64,000 nucleotides of DNA from Sarcophilus harrisii (taxonomy: Eukaryota; Chordata; Mammalia; Dasyuromorphia; Dasyuridae), in assembly GCF_902635505.1 (NCBI RefSeq), contig NC_045427.1, positions 214,162,422-214,226,421 of the forward strand, read 5' to 3'. Below the pieces are notes generated by a model, which saw only the letters and a list, made by a program, of their open reading frames with translations, was not told the origin of the DNA and ran no database searches. This document shows, piece by piece, positions 43,501-55,659 of the stretch. Every line of letters begins with the position of its first letter. The stretch's first letter is position 1. The position numbers were made by a program, and so were the translations under genes.

Positions 43501-46500
43501 CACCAGAACTGCCCCCAAAAACACTAAACCCATCCAGTGGGCCCCGCCCAGGCCCCCCCACTCCTGCACTGTTCCCAGGGTCTCCTGGGGGCAATAAAGG
43601 GCAGGAACAGTGTTCCACTCCTTCTCTTAACCGGTTTAACTCTTCTTGGAGTTCACTGCAACCCAGGCAATTCCTTCCCCTAGCCTGCTGCATCTTCTCC
43701 TCCAACTGGGTCACTCTCCCAGTTGTTTGGTTCAACTGAAGTAGAAAGTCCCCAGGCCCTTCACCTTGCATACCCAGTTGATCCTTCATCCTCCCCAGTT
43801 CCCCTTCCAGTCCATCTAGAGCTGCCTGTAAAGCCTCTCCAGCCACTCCCATCTTGTGTAAACTGGAACCTACCAGCCTCAGTTGACCCTCATTGTCCAA
43901 GATCCTCCGCTCCAAGTCACTGAGGATGGCACTGATTTGTGAATCTTGGGTCCCTGGATAAACTGTGCAGAGCTGCCCACAGGCCTGCACTGCCCCTTCT
44001 ACCCGCTCCTCTAGTACGTGGAGCCGGGAGTCTAGTTCTTGGCTCAAATTGGTTAGTCTTTGTTCTAGCCTAGTGAGCTGTCCCTTGGCTCCCTGAAGCC
44101 AGTGGCCCACGCCTCCTAGGACAGGGTGGCCACCTTCCATCCTCTCAGTTGGGCCCAAGGTAGAATTGAACTGATTTTCCAGCCATGAGAGACGAGTGGC
44201 CAAACTGGTATAGCCAGGGGGGTGGCCTCCCTGCCCAGCTGCACCCTCGAGCTCTCCCCCTCTCCGACCACTCAGCACATGCACAGAGCCAGCCACCACA
44301 TCCAGCTGACGCTCCACATCCCCCAGCCTCTGGCCAAGCTCAGGAGCGCAGCAGCCAGGAGGAAGCTCCCAGCCCCCTGCCAGCCGCTGGTGCAGCTCCT
44401 CCCTAGCTTCCCTCTGTTGTTGCTCTACAGAACTAAGGAGTTTCTCCAACTCATGGAGGCGTTCCTGGTCCTCCTGGTATTGCCGGCGGAAGTCATCCAG
44501 TCCATCCATGCAACTGGAGCAGGATTCCTGCAGCCTCTGCTCCATCTCCTGAAAAAGCTTCTCTGCTGGCGATGGGTTGACCAGGTCAGGGCCCAGAGCA
44601 CCACCTCTGTTGTGGGACAAACCCAATTCCCTATCATGGGTGGAGATGCGATTATCTAAAAGCTGTAGCCGGCGCTGAATCTCATTGAGGGTCTCTTGCA
44701 CCCCAGGTTGCACAGCCGCATCAGCAGGTGGGTGTCTTCCATTAAATGCCTTCTCTACAGCCTTTTGGATATCCTCAGCCAGGCGTCCACTCAGGCCCTG
44801 CAGGGTGCTCTGGAGCCCTTGCAGGTCCTTTGACATGCTTTGTACTTTCTCCTCCAGTTGCTTCAATTTCTCAGAGTCCCCAGGACCTAGGAAAGAGGTT
44901 AAAGCAGCATTTGTAACTAAACCATCTAGAAAATGAAAATCAGTGATTGTTTTAGGTTCTGCTTTTTTCCAGATAAATATAGATATCTCATCAAAGTAGG
45001 TAGGTGGCTTAGTGAATAGAACCTTGGGCTTAAGAAGTCAGCAAGACCTGAGTTCAAATCTAGTCTCAGACATTACCTGCATGATCCTGGCCTAATCCGC
45101 CAGAGGAGGAGATAAGAAACCACTCCAACATCTTTACCAAGAAAACTCCATATAGGGTAATGAAAAGTTGGGCATGAATGAACATCTTTTTCTCCCCATC
45201 TTCCAGAAATAGAAAAATAAAGGCAAGCATTTCGTGGAAAACTTACCAATTTGTGTTCATTAGATAGGATGTACAACAGAAAGTTGGTATTCTTTCAACA
45301 ACAATACTATATGATGACCAGTTCTGATGGACCTGGCCATCCTCAGCAATGAGATTAACCAAATCATTTCCAATGGAGCAGTAATGAACTGAACCAGCTA
45401 CGCCCAGAGAAAGAATTCTGGGAAATGACTAAAAACCATTACATTGAATTCCCAATCCCTATATTTATGCCCACCTGCATTTTGGATTTCCTTCACAAGC
45501 TAATTGTACAATATTTCAGAGTCTGATTCTTTTTCTACAGCAAAATAACGTTTTGGTCATGTATACTTATTGTGTATCTAATTTATATTTTAATGTATTT
45601 AACATCTACTGGTCATCCTGCCATCTGGGGGAGGGGTAAGAGGTGAAAAATTGGAACAAGAGGTTTGGCAATTGTTAATGCTGTAAAGTTACCCATGCAT
45701 ATATCCTGTAAATAAAAGGCTATTAAATAAAAAAAAAAAGAAAGTTGGTATTCAATAGTAATTATTATTAAGAGAAAAGGAAATAAAGCTGAGGAGAATA
45801 TCATGCATATGGAGAGATATTTGAAATATAGACATGTTATCTCATGGGACCTGAGGTTTCCAAAGACCACATTGTACCAACTTGTAGTCTGTCAGATGCA
45901 TAAAAGAACTTAAGAATTTCCAGCTCACTAGAGTTGGGAAGTTATCATATCTTTCCATGGACTCTTTGTGGGAGAGCCATTCTCATTTTAAGGATTAGCT
46001 ATGTCAGGACCCTGGTTAAGTGCTTATTCCTTAGCAAGAGGCCAATGAGAACATTCATTTGCTGGATTGCCCCCTAAAAAGCATTGGCTTTCCCTCCCTA
46101 GCTAGCACACACGGTGCACATAAAGATGTTGGTGCACACAAAGATGTACAGCTGTTTGTTTTGGGGATTGGAGGGTGGGGTAGACAGTCTTTTGAGAAGC
46201 TCATTGACCGTCAGGCTTATTTTACTCTTTTTTTTTTCCAGGAGTCATGACCCTGCCTCAAGTTACCTGGCCCCACATTATCCAGACAGGGTTATTCCAT
46301 CTTTTTTCCTTTCTTATTCCTGGTACCCACCTTCTCCTCCAAGCCCACTCAGGTAACTGCCAGCACTGGACCCCGAGAGATTGGGACGGGCTAGATGAGG
46401 CCGAGGATGGGGAGTTGTGGTGCCCAGGGCCGGGGTTGGCCCCTCGCTACAGTCCTCGCCCCCAAAACCGTGGCAGCAGCGCCATTCCATGTCCGTTACT

Positions 46501-47739
46501 GTTTTATAGGCTACTCTGTATCGAGGGCGGAGGAAGCTGCGGTACCTAAGGGAGAGAGAAATTGGGACAGATGGAAACACGGTCCGGGACCATTAGTCAT
46601 CTGTGCATGTGAGTGCCTGCTTTTCTGATTCAGCTTTATACATCCTCTGTATGGAGGAGCACCCAACACAAAATTTGGCTCAGTGACATTTGCTGTTGAT
46701 TGCTTCTTATTTTCTTAAATCACCAGGCTTGTGGGGAGGTGTGGCACAGACTCGGGCTAGTTCCAGGCCACCTGTGAGAGGGGGTCCTGTGAGCTTTACT
46801 TGCCCTCCCCAGGTTTCCCCCCAGGCTCTGGTTCAGGCCCAGATCTGGTCTAACAAAACAGAAAGCAGCACAAGGGGGCAGCAAGATGTCCCCGAGTGCT
46901 TCTCTGCTCAGTCTCTCCAGCCTCTGTTTCCAGCTTACCATTGACTCTCAGTGGTTCTGACCTCCATCTCTAGGCTCCGTCCCATATCACTTCTTTGGCC
47001 TTGAGTCCAGTCCCCTGGTTTCACCATCTTGGTCTGGATTTCCCCCCTTCCCTCCCCTCCCCCATTTTCCTGGTCCAGACAACTCACGTGATAGTTCGGG
47101 GACACTGGGGCTGGCCCCAACCACAGGCCTGGTAGTCGGGTTTGACAAAGGTCTCCACCCCGTCTTCCAGCACGCAGCTTACTGTCCGAGTGACCACGTA
47201 GGCACACCAGTTCCTGTAAGCATAAAGATCAGGGCCTGAGCACGAGGACAGGGACCCCAGGAGGAAGGCAGAGGCAGGGCCTCATCTCTCTCCCTCTGCC
47301 TCCTAGACCAAGAATGGGGAAGGCCCGAGGAGGAAAATTAGTGACTCTCGATGTCCCCAACGTGGGATAAGGGTCCCGGGGTGCATCCATTTGCTTGTGT
47401 ATATCCATAGGTGTTGCCATGTGTCTGGGAGTCTGTGTGTTTGTGTATCAATGTTCATAGGCATAGACTTATAAATGGAACTATTTAATCACCTCATAAG
47501 AACTATTAATGCTGGAGTATATGTATATATATATATTTTGCATGTTTCTCTATATGAGTTTGTTTATGTGTGTGATTCTCTCCTACCGGATGTTGCCTTA
47601 GGACCTTTAGGGAAAAGGATAAGGGCTTTTCCCTTTTTTCTGCTAGTCACAGCTCAGGACTGATAAGGATAATGGGTGCATTCACTAGTACTTACTCACT
47701 ACTCCCTTCCCACTCTCTTCCCCCCTCCCCCCCCCCTCC

Positions 47740-47786
<47 letters not shown>

Positions 47787-48776
47787 TCCAGCTTTCAGTA
47801 GTCCCACATTCCTGACCCCCATCCATATAGAGCCTCTGATCTGTGACAGGATGGAGTTGGGGTCAGGAGGAGACCAAAGGGTAGCAAGGAGAAATGGGGT
47901 CAGTAACAGATTAAGAGTTGGGGGTAATTGAGTCACTGAAAAAAAACAAAAAAACCCAAAAAGAGTAGAAAGGAATTCTGGGGCTATACTGGCCTCCAGT
48001 TCTACTTCATGCACTGAGTAGTCTTTTTCAGAGTATATATACCTTCTGTTGTCCCGGGCCTGTGGGTGGGCTGGGGGAACCAGAGACTAGAAAGTGAGAA
48101 TAATGTCCCAGCAGAATAGGCCCCTGGAAACAGCCAAGCCTGATATGGTCCCAGAGTAGAAACCTTTAGTAAAATATTAGGGAACCATCCCTTCTGGATT
48201 AGCTTTAAACAATTTAGTCAGGTTTATTTCTAATGTGAACATTTTTAAAAAATATATTTTTTCCAATTACATGTAAAAACAATTTTAAACTTTTGATTTT
48301 TTAGTTCCAATTCCCTTCCTCCCTCCCCTCCCCACTTTTTGAGAAGAAAGTAATTTGATAGAGACATTTGCAGTCATGAAAAACATCAGGTTTCTTTCTA
48401 AATCCAAAACTTTATAGACATGGCAGGCAAGACTGGGTGAAGGTCAATGAATGCATGGAGTGGTCTGGATATCTAGTATTTGTCCCACCCCTCACCCCGC
48501 CCAAGTCTCAGTTTCATTCCTCTGGGGAAAAGGTGGTAGAGGTGGTGGAAAAGTTGGGGAGAAAAGTACTTGCGGAGTGTAGCATCTGGGGGTCAACGGA
48601 GCCTCTTACCTGTGGCGACTAGCTGGGCGGTGGGCACTCTGAGCCTGTGGCCCCCCAGGACTGAGGGAACGGCCCCCAGTGTAGAGGCTGTAGCCCCGGG
48701 GTGGGTAGCTGGCAGCCCAGGCTGCCCCAGCCAGCAGGCAGCAGAGGCAACAGCTCCAGAGTGAGGTGGGGGCCAT
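38337..48776 (-). CDS. EMILIN1: EMILIN1 elastin microfibril interface protein, 8 exons
   Basis: Exons in transcript order are 48776-48610, 47213-47088, 46545-46331, 44886-42973, 40919-40803, 39206-39189, 38979-38842 and 38674-38337. They join to 3033 nt, or 1010 aa (human 1016). The protein has a signal peptide ([21 protein letters not shown]) and an EMI domain spanning exons 2-3 ([40 protein letters not shown]). A 1.9-kb exon encodes the coiled-coil region. Sixteen Gly-X-Y triplets follow in exons 5-7, then a C-terminal gC1q domain ([31 protein letters not shown]). The loop [14 protein letters not shown], which in human carries the integrin alpha4beta1-binding Glu, is kept. Secreted and assembled into trimers on elastic fibres. 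All phases fit. Confidence 0.97.
39189..39206 (-). CDS. EMILIN1: EMILIN1 18-nt microexon
   Basis: This exon adds the last collagen triplets, reading (G)LPGEQ(G). Acceptor ctacag and donor gtatgt flank it. It is required: without it exons 5 and 7 still join in frame but lose two triplets. The human protein has GPQGEQG at this place, so the exon appears conserved. Confidence 0.85.
39880..40345 (+). repeat. CR1/L3-like 3' end
   Basis: The order ttcttcaagtgtccgaagaa, gaattgagcttgttctgttt, cagaaacaatgggtacaagt, cttcaagcagagattggatg, ggttggactagatggttgct is that of a widespread CR1/L3-type element. A MIR-type piece (caatatcacacagctaagta) follows at its right end. Confidence 0.65.
40488..40520. repeat. 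(TG)n microsatellite
   Basis: A perfect dinucleotide run of about 16 units in EMILIN1 intron 5. Confidence 0.95.
41190..42800 (+). mobile_element. Long L2 LINE relic in EMILIN1 intron 4
   Basis: About 1.6 kb follows the L2 order on the plus strand. A coding-region relic (tgtattgatgacttcaaaat; atgtctcaaactcaacatgt) leads to the 3' end (cttctatgtgagacctttct; ttgaggaaaggg; cacaataaatattggtcag). T runs interrupt the tail. The frame is thoroughly decayed and the left boundary is uncertain. Confidence 0.7.
44998..45186 (+). repeat. tRNA-headed SINE, internally deleted
   Basis: The head gtaggtggcttagtgaatag and the body gacctgagttcaaatctagt are joined to a tail (ccactccaacatctttacca) with the central cagtttcctc segment missing. 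Confidence 0.7.
45293..45738 (+). mobile_element. Young 5'-truncated L1-like insertion with perfect TSD
   Basis: It is flanked by identical 15-bp copies of agaaagttggtattc (45278-45292 and 45739-45753). It ends in a poly(A) tail. Body text includes cagttctgatggacctggcc, caaaataacgttttggtcat and ctggtcatcctgccatctgg. The same 3' family, inverted, is at 51917-52576. It carries only the 3' end and sits in EMILIN1 intron 3. Confidence 0.88.
47743..47784. repeat. (AC)n microsatellite
   Basis: About 21 perfect AC units follow a C-rich run in EMILIN1 intron 1. Confidence 0.95.
48225..48400 (-). mobile_element. L1 3' UTR fragment, minus orientation
   Basis: The words tccaattacatgtaaaaaca and ttccctccctcccctcccca match the 3' end of marsupial L1 read in reverse. 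Confidence 0.55.
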
Positions 48777-49500
48777 GCTGGGGAGGCTCCACTCGGTGCC
48801 CGGCCTCAGCTGCACATCCCAGCCCAGCTGGCTGCTTCTGCCTCAGTCCCAGGGGAATCTTGACGCTCCTCAGGAAAGAGCTACCTCCACCCACAAGGAT
48901 AGAGAACCCCTGTCCCCCTTCCCCACCCCAGCTTCCTGCCTGCCAGAAACGTTGTGCAGAGCCTCACGCCCCCTCCTGATCCTTCCCCCACTCCTCTTTC
49001 TCTTCCTCCCTCTCTCCTTTCCGCTCTCCTCTCTTTAGGAGTCTCTTCTTTTTGCACCTAGTTCCCCAGTCCTCCTTTACCTATGTGGGTCTGTCTCCTC
49101 AAGCCTCTCTCCCTGGCCCCCTCACAGCCCTCGCCTGGCTCCCCACTCTTCAGGATTTCCTTGCCACCTTCCTTGCCCCATTACTTGCTCAGTGGCTCCT
49201 CTGGGATGATGAGGCTGTGCCCCTGTGGCGGCTCTGAGTGAGGGTGGCTGTGTGGGGCGGGCCCTGGCCTCCTGCCTCTCTCTCTCCCCTCCCCCCAGTC
49301 TGGCTGGAGGTCCAGCCTACCACCCCCCCTCCCCTTCCAGCAGCTCCACATCTGCTTCTTGTTAACGCAGGGAAGGAGAAAAAAAGGGGGGGAAAACAGA
49401 GAAATGTGGAGTTGCCGCCGGGCAGGGGGCCAGCCTCTCAGACAGGGCCATATGGAGCCAGGGCCAGAGCCGGGGCGGGAGAAACCTGGGGCCAGCCACT
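48777..49500 (-). promoter_or_regulatory. EMILIN1 upstream region
   Basis: This is GC-rich, CpG-poor DNA with many C-runs on the plus strand just upstream of the EMILIN1 start codon, plus ggggcgggccc near 49255. No TATA box is placed convincingly. The 5' leader must lie here, but its start is not determined. Confidence 0.4.
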
Positions 49501-49709
49501 CAGATGGGGAGTCCGAGCCACAGTGGCAGGAAAAAGAGCTATTCTGGGGATTGACTGTGGGACTAGAGGTAATTGGGGGTTGGGGGCAGGATACCTGCAA
49601 GAGGTGGAAAAAGGGTCTCCAACAACTTATGTCTTGGCTAAGACATGGAGGAAAAAGAGGGGATCCGGAAAGAAGGAAGAGGCTATCCTTACAGAGTTTG
49701 TGTTTTGAT

Positions 49710-49880
49710 TTTGAAAACATAAACACACATATTTTATGTATACATGTGTGTATATATGTATATACATGAGACATGCACAGGCATGTACATATGCTTATGT
49801 AGATATGCATATGCTCACATATGTGTATAGATATGAATATATACATTTGTTTGTGTGTGTGTGTATATATATATGTATAA
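49710..49880. repeat. Compound TA/TG/CA microsatellite
   Basis: Alternating tatgtatata, cacata and tgtgtgtg words without coding signal. Confidence 0.85.
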
Positions 49881-50532
49881 ATAAAATTTCAGGGAGAGGA
49901 AAAAAGAACTAAAATTAAGGGCATCAGGAAAGATTTCTCAAAGGAGATGCTATATGAGCTAAGTTTTGAAGGAAACTAAAGATTTTTAAGAAAGAGGCAA
50001 GGATGTGCTTTTAAGTATTTAATCACTGGCTCTCAAAAAATTTGCCACATATTTTATGTTTAATCTTCACCATTCACATTTTCTCTAATCACTTTCTCAG
50101 GTCTAAATTACCCACAAAAAAAAAAAAAAAAATCAAGCCTTGATTTGTAACAATTTCTTAAGTATAAATGCTCCCAATGAAAATTTAACAATCAGCTCTC
50201 AAAGCCAGTTTCTAGCTTATTTCTTCAAAGTAAGGAAGGTGCACATTTAGGATCAAGGATGATTGGAATAGGAAGTAAAGCCAATTTCCCAAAGAGAAGG
50301 AGAGACTGGACCAAATAAATGATCTCCGAGGTCCCTTTCCATTTTTAAGATTCTGTGTTTCTAGGAGAGAAGTGTAGTCCAGAGGAGAAGGTGGTTTGAA
50401 ATGGCAAGATGATTGAGTTTGGATCAAGTTTTGAGATGATGGCAAGTATCTGCATAAAATTGTCCAGAAGTTGTGAATATAGAAATGAATCTTGAGACAA
50501 GGTGTAAAGTGAGGAATAATGGGTTAGAAGTA

Positions 50533-50750
50533 GGTGATACCAAGTATCTCAGATTATCTTGGAATACCTTCATAGTAGGGTGTGGAACACTCTCACAGTA
50601 GGATTTTGAATATCTTCACAGTAGGTAATGAGATACCCTATAGATTGGACTGTGGGATATTACCAGCATGGGTTTGTGGAGAAACTCATTGAAGGTGGAA
50701 GAGATCCTTAAAGTAAGATAAGAGACAAGATACTCTCCTAAAAGGCAGAG
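50533..50750. repeat. Degenerate 23-24-bp tandem array
   Basis: Related words recur at 50561 (ggaataccttcatagtaggg), 50584 (ggaacactctcacagtagg), 50607, 50630, 50654, 50678 and 50701. The spacing alternates 23 and 24 bp. About eight diverged copies are visible. Not a recognised transposon. Confidence 0.7.
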
Positions 50751-51504
50751 AGTAATGAATTTCAAGTAGTAGGGCTTTGGGTGGTTGACATTGATGGCGA
50801 TAATATGCAAATCAGATGGATGGGATTAATAGGGCTAGGAGTTTGAAAGAAAGACCTGGTAGCCTTACCTGAAACTCTTTGAGAGTCAAGAAGGGAGGAA
50901 GACAGAAGGTAGGGTTGAAAGATCCTAGTGGCAGTTGGTCAGTTGGGGGAAGGGAAAAGAGAGTGCTGAGATTCCACTGGCAGTTGGCCCAGGAGGGGTC
51001 CCTGAACTATATGAAAGAAGGACAGATTGTGGAAAGAGTAGCACCTCCTAATTTCCTTTTATATATACATTTGGAGTCTGCAACAGTGAAGGGCCCACAG
51101 AGTGCAGAAAGCTACTAGAGCATGCAATTGTTACAGATTCCCAGTGAAAGAATGAAATTTTCCAAGTAAATGAAATAAATTTAGTGCTACTAAAAGTGTT
51201 TTTTCTTTCATATTTTCTTATTGAGAAGCAAAATTTTTTTTCTTACATATCAATATAAATACAACGTTTACACAAAAAATCATCAAGAAGCTTACAAATA
51301 ATCATAAAATAAATAAGCAAACTATCAGCTAAATTTAACTACTATATCTTGATCAAATAGAAAACCAACTCAAATGAAATTATACAATTTAACAGAATAA
51401 ACTCTTAACCAAAATGTATTAGCTAAAAATATCCTTCTGATTTTGTGTATGTGCTTCCTTTGGGTTGGTTTTGGATATATACATATATATATATAAAAGT
51501 GGAA

Positions 51505-51755
51505 ATAAGGGAACTAGGTGGCAAAGTGAGTAAAGTTTAGGATGTAGAGTCAGGAAGACTCACCTTTCTGAGATTACATCTGGTCACAGACACTACCTTT
51601 GTGATCCTGAGCAAGTCATTTAATCCTTTTTGCCTCAGTTTCCTCATCTGTAAAAATGAGCTGGAGAAGGAATAGGCAATCTACTCCAATATTGTTGTCA
51701 AGAAAACATCAAATGAGGTCACAAAGAATTGACATAGCTGAACAAAAGCAGAAAA
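51505..51755 (+). repeat. tRNA-headed SINE, full length
   Basis: The order gaactaggtggcaaagtgag, ctgagcaagtcatttaatcc, tttcctcatctgtaaaaatg, gagctggagaaggaataggc and gaggtcacaaagaattgaca is complete. Confidence 0.8.
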
Positions 51756-51888
51756 GGGTGCTTTGTGAACTAGAGGATTCTCTCTTGTTGATCTGCAAGC
51801 AGAAGTTATGGTGGTGATTCCTTTTTGAGTACAGATTAGTTTAAATGATTGCTGAGGTCCCAGCTATAAAATTCTGAGATATATGCAA

Positions 51889-53128
51889 AGTGTCACATAA
51901 GTCTTAGTACAGTTTTTTTTTTTTTAATTATAGCTTTTTTTTTTTTTTTACAAGATATATGCATGGGTAATTTTTTAGCATTGACAATTGTAAAACCTTT
52001 TGTTCCAACTTTTCCCCTCCTTCCCCCATCCCCTTCCCCCAGATGGCAGGTTGACCAATACATGTTAAATATGTTAAAGTTAAATACAATATATGTATAC
52101 ATGTCCCAACAGTTATTTTGCTATACAAAAAGAATTGGACTTTGAAATAGTGTACTATTAGCCTGTGAAGGAAATCAAAAATGCAGGCGGACAAAAATAG
52201 AGGGATTGGGAATTCTATGTAGTGGTTCATACTCATTTCCCAGTGTTCTTTTGCTGGGTGTAACTGGTTCAATTCATTACTGCTCTATTGGAACTGATTT
52301 GGTTCATCTCATTGCTGGAGATGGCCAGGTCCATCAGAACTGATCATCATATAGTATTATTATTAAAGTATATAATGATCTCCTGGTTCTGTTCATTTCA
52401 CTCAGCATCAGTTCATGCGAGTCTCTCCAGGCCTTTCTGAAATCATCCTGCTGGTCATTTTTTACAGAACAATAATATTCCATAACATTCGTATACCACA
52501 ATTTATTCAGCCATTCTCCAACTGATGGGTATCCACTCAGTTTCCAGTTTCTGGCCACTACAAAGAGGGCTGCCACAAGTCTTAGTGCAGTTTTAAGCTT
52601 TAGTAACCTCAGAAGTATAAATGTTAAAAACTTAGCAAAAAACCTGTCTTTGAAAAGCTGATCACATTCATTTTCAAAATATTGATGTTTCTTATTAAAA
52701 TTCACCATCTTTTGCTACATATTTCTCTGAATGATTTCTAAACTTTTTAAAACTTTCATCAGCAGTTGCTCAGTGACTGAAAGGATTCTTAGGTTTAAGA
52801 TCATCCAAGAAGTACAGTTTTGATGCAGAGGTAACAGTTTTGATAAGACCTCAGAAGAAAATTTCTATTGGAGCTGATGGATCAGGTAACAGATAATAAC
52901 CTAAAACCAAATCCACTGGTTTGAGAAAGTATCATCCAAAAACTATTGCACCTACTGCATAATAATCAGGTGCCTATCTTATTAAAATTAAAATTGCATT
53001 ATTTAAAATGTACAAAATTAAATAACTTCAAATAAAATTTAAACACTTAAACTTTTGAATGATTTTGTTTAAAAGTTTATTTGTGAAGTTATTAAAGCTT
53101 AAAACTACACTAAGACTTTTGGGAACAT
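51889..53128. mobile_element. Tc1/mariner-like DNA transposon relic
   Basis: Long inverted ends are visible. The left end is gtgtcacataagtcttagt, continued after the L1 as agttttaagctttagtaac. The right end, in reverse complement, is atgttcccaaaagtcttagt then gtagttttaagctttaataa. The match runs over about 45 bp. The interior is AT-rich without an intact frame. The family is inferred from end length and layout only. Confidence 0.5.
51917..52576 (-). mobile_element. 5'-truncated L1-like insertion inside the DNA transposon
   Basis: The 3' end with T runs faces left. Flanking copies aagtcttagtacagtttt (51899-51916) and aagtcttagtgcagtttt (52577-52594) form an 18-bp target duplication with one mismatch. 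On the minus strand the end of the second L1 protein is still legible (NKLWYTNVMEYYCSVKND), the conserved L1 ORF2 C-terminal signature. Same family as 45293-45738. Confidence 0.85.
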
Positions 53129-53458
53129 CAGACATGGAGATGGCAGTTACCATACATGCTATTGGGTAATCAGGCCTTACTAATTGACACTTAACAGATT
53201 TCCCAGGACCAGGGCAGTCAGTAAAAAATAGAGAGAATAGAGGTGACCTTTTTTTTTCAGATGTTTATGGTAAGGAGGAAGAAAGATACACAGTTTGAAT
53301 GAGACTTACTGGGACCATGTGAGCCCAGGTGGCAATGAGGCTTGGGTGGGATTTTATAGCAAGAGTCTTTGTGCAGTGCTGATCATATTCTTCCTTCCCA
53401 TTCCTTCCAACTCTCTCTCTTCTTTCCCCATGTGCAACTTGTAGTACAAGTGTCAGGG

Positions 53459-53482
53459 TAAATAATAATAATAATAATAATC
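53459..53482. repeat. (AAT)n microsatellite
   Basis: About seven perfect AAT units. Confidence 0.9.
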
Positions 53483-53924
53483 ACATAATAAGTATATCCT
53501 CCACTGAAGTATTACTTTATTACTGCTTATTTGTGATCATATGACTATCCTCCAATGTGATCTCATTGACTTGGCTCTTTAACAATCTATGTCATCCCCT
53601 ACTTCCCCCCATACCAAACCCCTCTGACATGACTCTTATTCATATCTCCCCATAATTCATCAAAGGGTATCCACCTAATATGGTTTCTCTTGACATCTTG
53701 AGGAAACAAGGGAGAACATCACTTTCCCTCTCTCTTACCATATGACCAACCTATCTTTTTTGTTCATATTTTTTCTTGATAACATCTATTGTGCTATTTT
53801 GGGGGATTCTTTGTTTGTAAAATGTCAAAGCCTATCTGCCCCCATCATACACCCCTATTGCCTTTTAGGTAATCCTCAATTTTAATTCGTTTTTTTTTCT
53901 TAGAAGATGTATTTTTTAAAATAG

Positions 53925-55310
53925 CTTTTTATTTTTTTAAATATATGAAAAGATAGTTTTCAACATTCACCTCTGTTATGTTCCAAATTTTTCGCTCTCC
54001 CTTCCTCCTCTTCCCCTCCCTTAGACAGCAAGCAATCCAATATAGGTTAAAATTTTAATTCTTTAGAATCTGTGGTATCCTCACAATGTTTCAACAATAG
54101 AAGGATACCATTAGTTTGTAAAAGATGACCCTTTATTTCAGGGAGAAGCTTCTAACCTAGGTCCTTTGAGCCTAACCTTAGGAGTTTTTTCTTTATAATC
54201 TGTTGTATCTTAACTATGATGTGTGGATTATTATAATTTGCCTTCCTTCTCCTTCCTGTATTTCTCCCCACAAAAACAAAACAAAACAAAATAAAAAATA
54301 AATGCCACATTGAATAGGAATCTCTTATTTAAATGTTATGTCCCTCCTCAGACTAGTCCCTGAAAGATTTTAGGAACATAGTTAAGCCTTCTGCTAGGTG
54401 ACATCTAGTTGCCCTCTAGTTCCTTTAACATTTTTTAAAATTAAAATTTATTCTTTTAATTAACAGATATCTATTGTCTTTCCTCTCATCCATTCCCCTT
54501 CCCCTAATTTGAGGAAAAAGAAAAACTGATTTTTCATAACAGCTATGTATGATCAAGCAAAACAAATTCCCTCAATTGCCATAAGATATATGTATATTAT
54601 GTGTGACACACACACGTGTGTGTATATAGGTATATGTGTGTTTACATGCACACATATGTATATGTTTTGTTCTAGACCCCAAAGCCATCAAGTCTCTGTG
54701 AAGCATGCTTTATCACTGGATTTCTGCAATCATAGATAATCATTTTGTTGATCAGAGCTTTCAGAGTTGTTTATTTGTACAGTATTGTTATTGTAGAAAT
54801 TATCCTTGTTCTGCTAGTGTTTTTTATCAGTCAATTTAAGTCTTAAAAATTGTTCATTTTTATAATATTGATGTTATACTATAAATTGTTCTGGATCTAC
54901 TCAATGTTCTGCAACAGTTTGTGTAAAATATTTGATGTTGCTTTGAAATAATCTTGTTCTTTATTTCTTACAGCATAACAAGATTCTATTACATTTATAA
55001 ATCATAATTTGTTCAGTTATTACCCAACTGATGGAAACTCCTTAGTTTCCAGTTTTTTGCTACTATAAAAAGAACTTCTATAAATATTTTTGTACATATA
55101 CGACTTTTTCCTCTTTGTTTAATATCTTTGACATTAGATCTAGCAGTGTTTATATAGCTAGATCAAAGGGCATACAGTATTTAATAATCTTTTGTGTATA
55201 ATTCCAAATTGTTTTCTAGAATTGTTGTATCTCTTTACAGACCCACCAATAAGTGCATTAATGTGCCTGTTTTCCCATAGTCATTCTAGCATGTCATTTT
55301 TCTTTTTTTT
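53925..55310 (-). mobile_element. L1 relics, minus orientation, two blocks
   Basis: A 3' end fragment at about 53925-54060 (caacattcacctctgttatg; cccttagacagcaagcaatc) is followed, after unassigned DNA, by a longer 5'-truncated copy at about 54420-55310. That copy reads cagcataacaagattctatt, tacccaactgatggaaactc and ccaccaataagtgcattaat, L1 in reverse. A TG/CA microsatellite lies inside at 54598-54665. Both are old and decayed. Confidence 0.65.
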
Positions 55311-55433
55311 TTTAAAATAATCTTTGCTATTCTTATGCCTGCCCTCTAATTCCATCAAGTTTGATGAATGAAAAGGATAACAAGCTAAATATTTCTTTGT
55401 ATTTCATTTAAGACTATAACATCTTGTTGTCTT

Positions 55434-55655
55434 GTGTGGTGCAGTGGCAAAGGGACAGGCATACAATAAGGAAGATAGGAATTCAGATGTGGCTTCAGAC
55501 TCTTTCTAGCTGAGTGACTCTTGCAAGTCATTTATCTTCAGGTTATCTCAGCTTCCTGGATTGTTGTCAGGATCAAATTAAACCATGATTATGAAGTGCT
55601 TAGCATTGTGCCACAAGTATAGTAAGTACTACATAAATGTTAGCTATTATTCCAT
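55434..55655 (+). repeat. SINE copy
   Basis: It has a head-like gtgtggtgcagtggcaaagg and a middle tagctgagtgactcttgcaa, and ends gtaagtactacataaatgtt. Confidence 0.6.
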
Positions 55656-55659
55656 CAAC

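Noticed and set aside
43440-44659. Several plus-strand frames of 66-145 aa
   Set aside because: They are the antisense of the large EMILIN1 coiled-coil exon, whose sense frame is certain.
52334-52708. 124-aa minus-strand open frame
   Set aside because: It joins mariner-like interior sequence to the L1 ORF2 end by chance; a transposon remnant, not a host gene.
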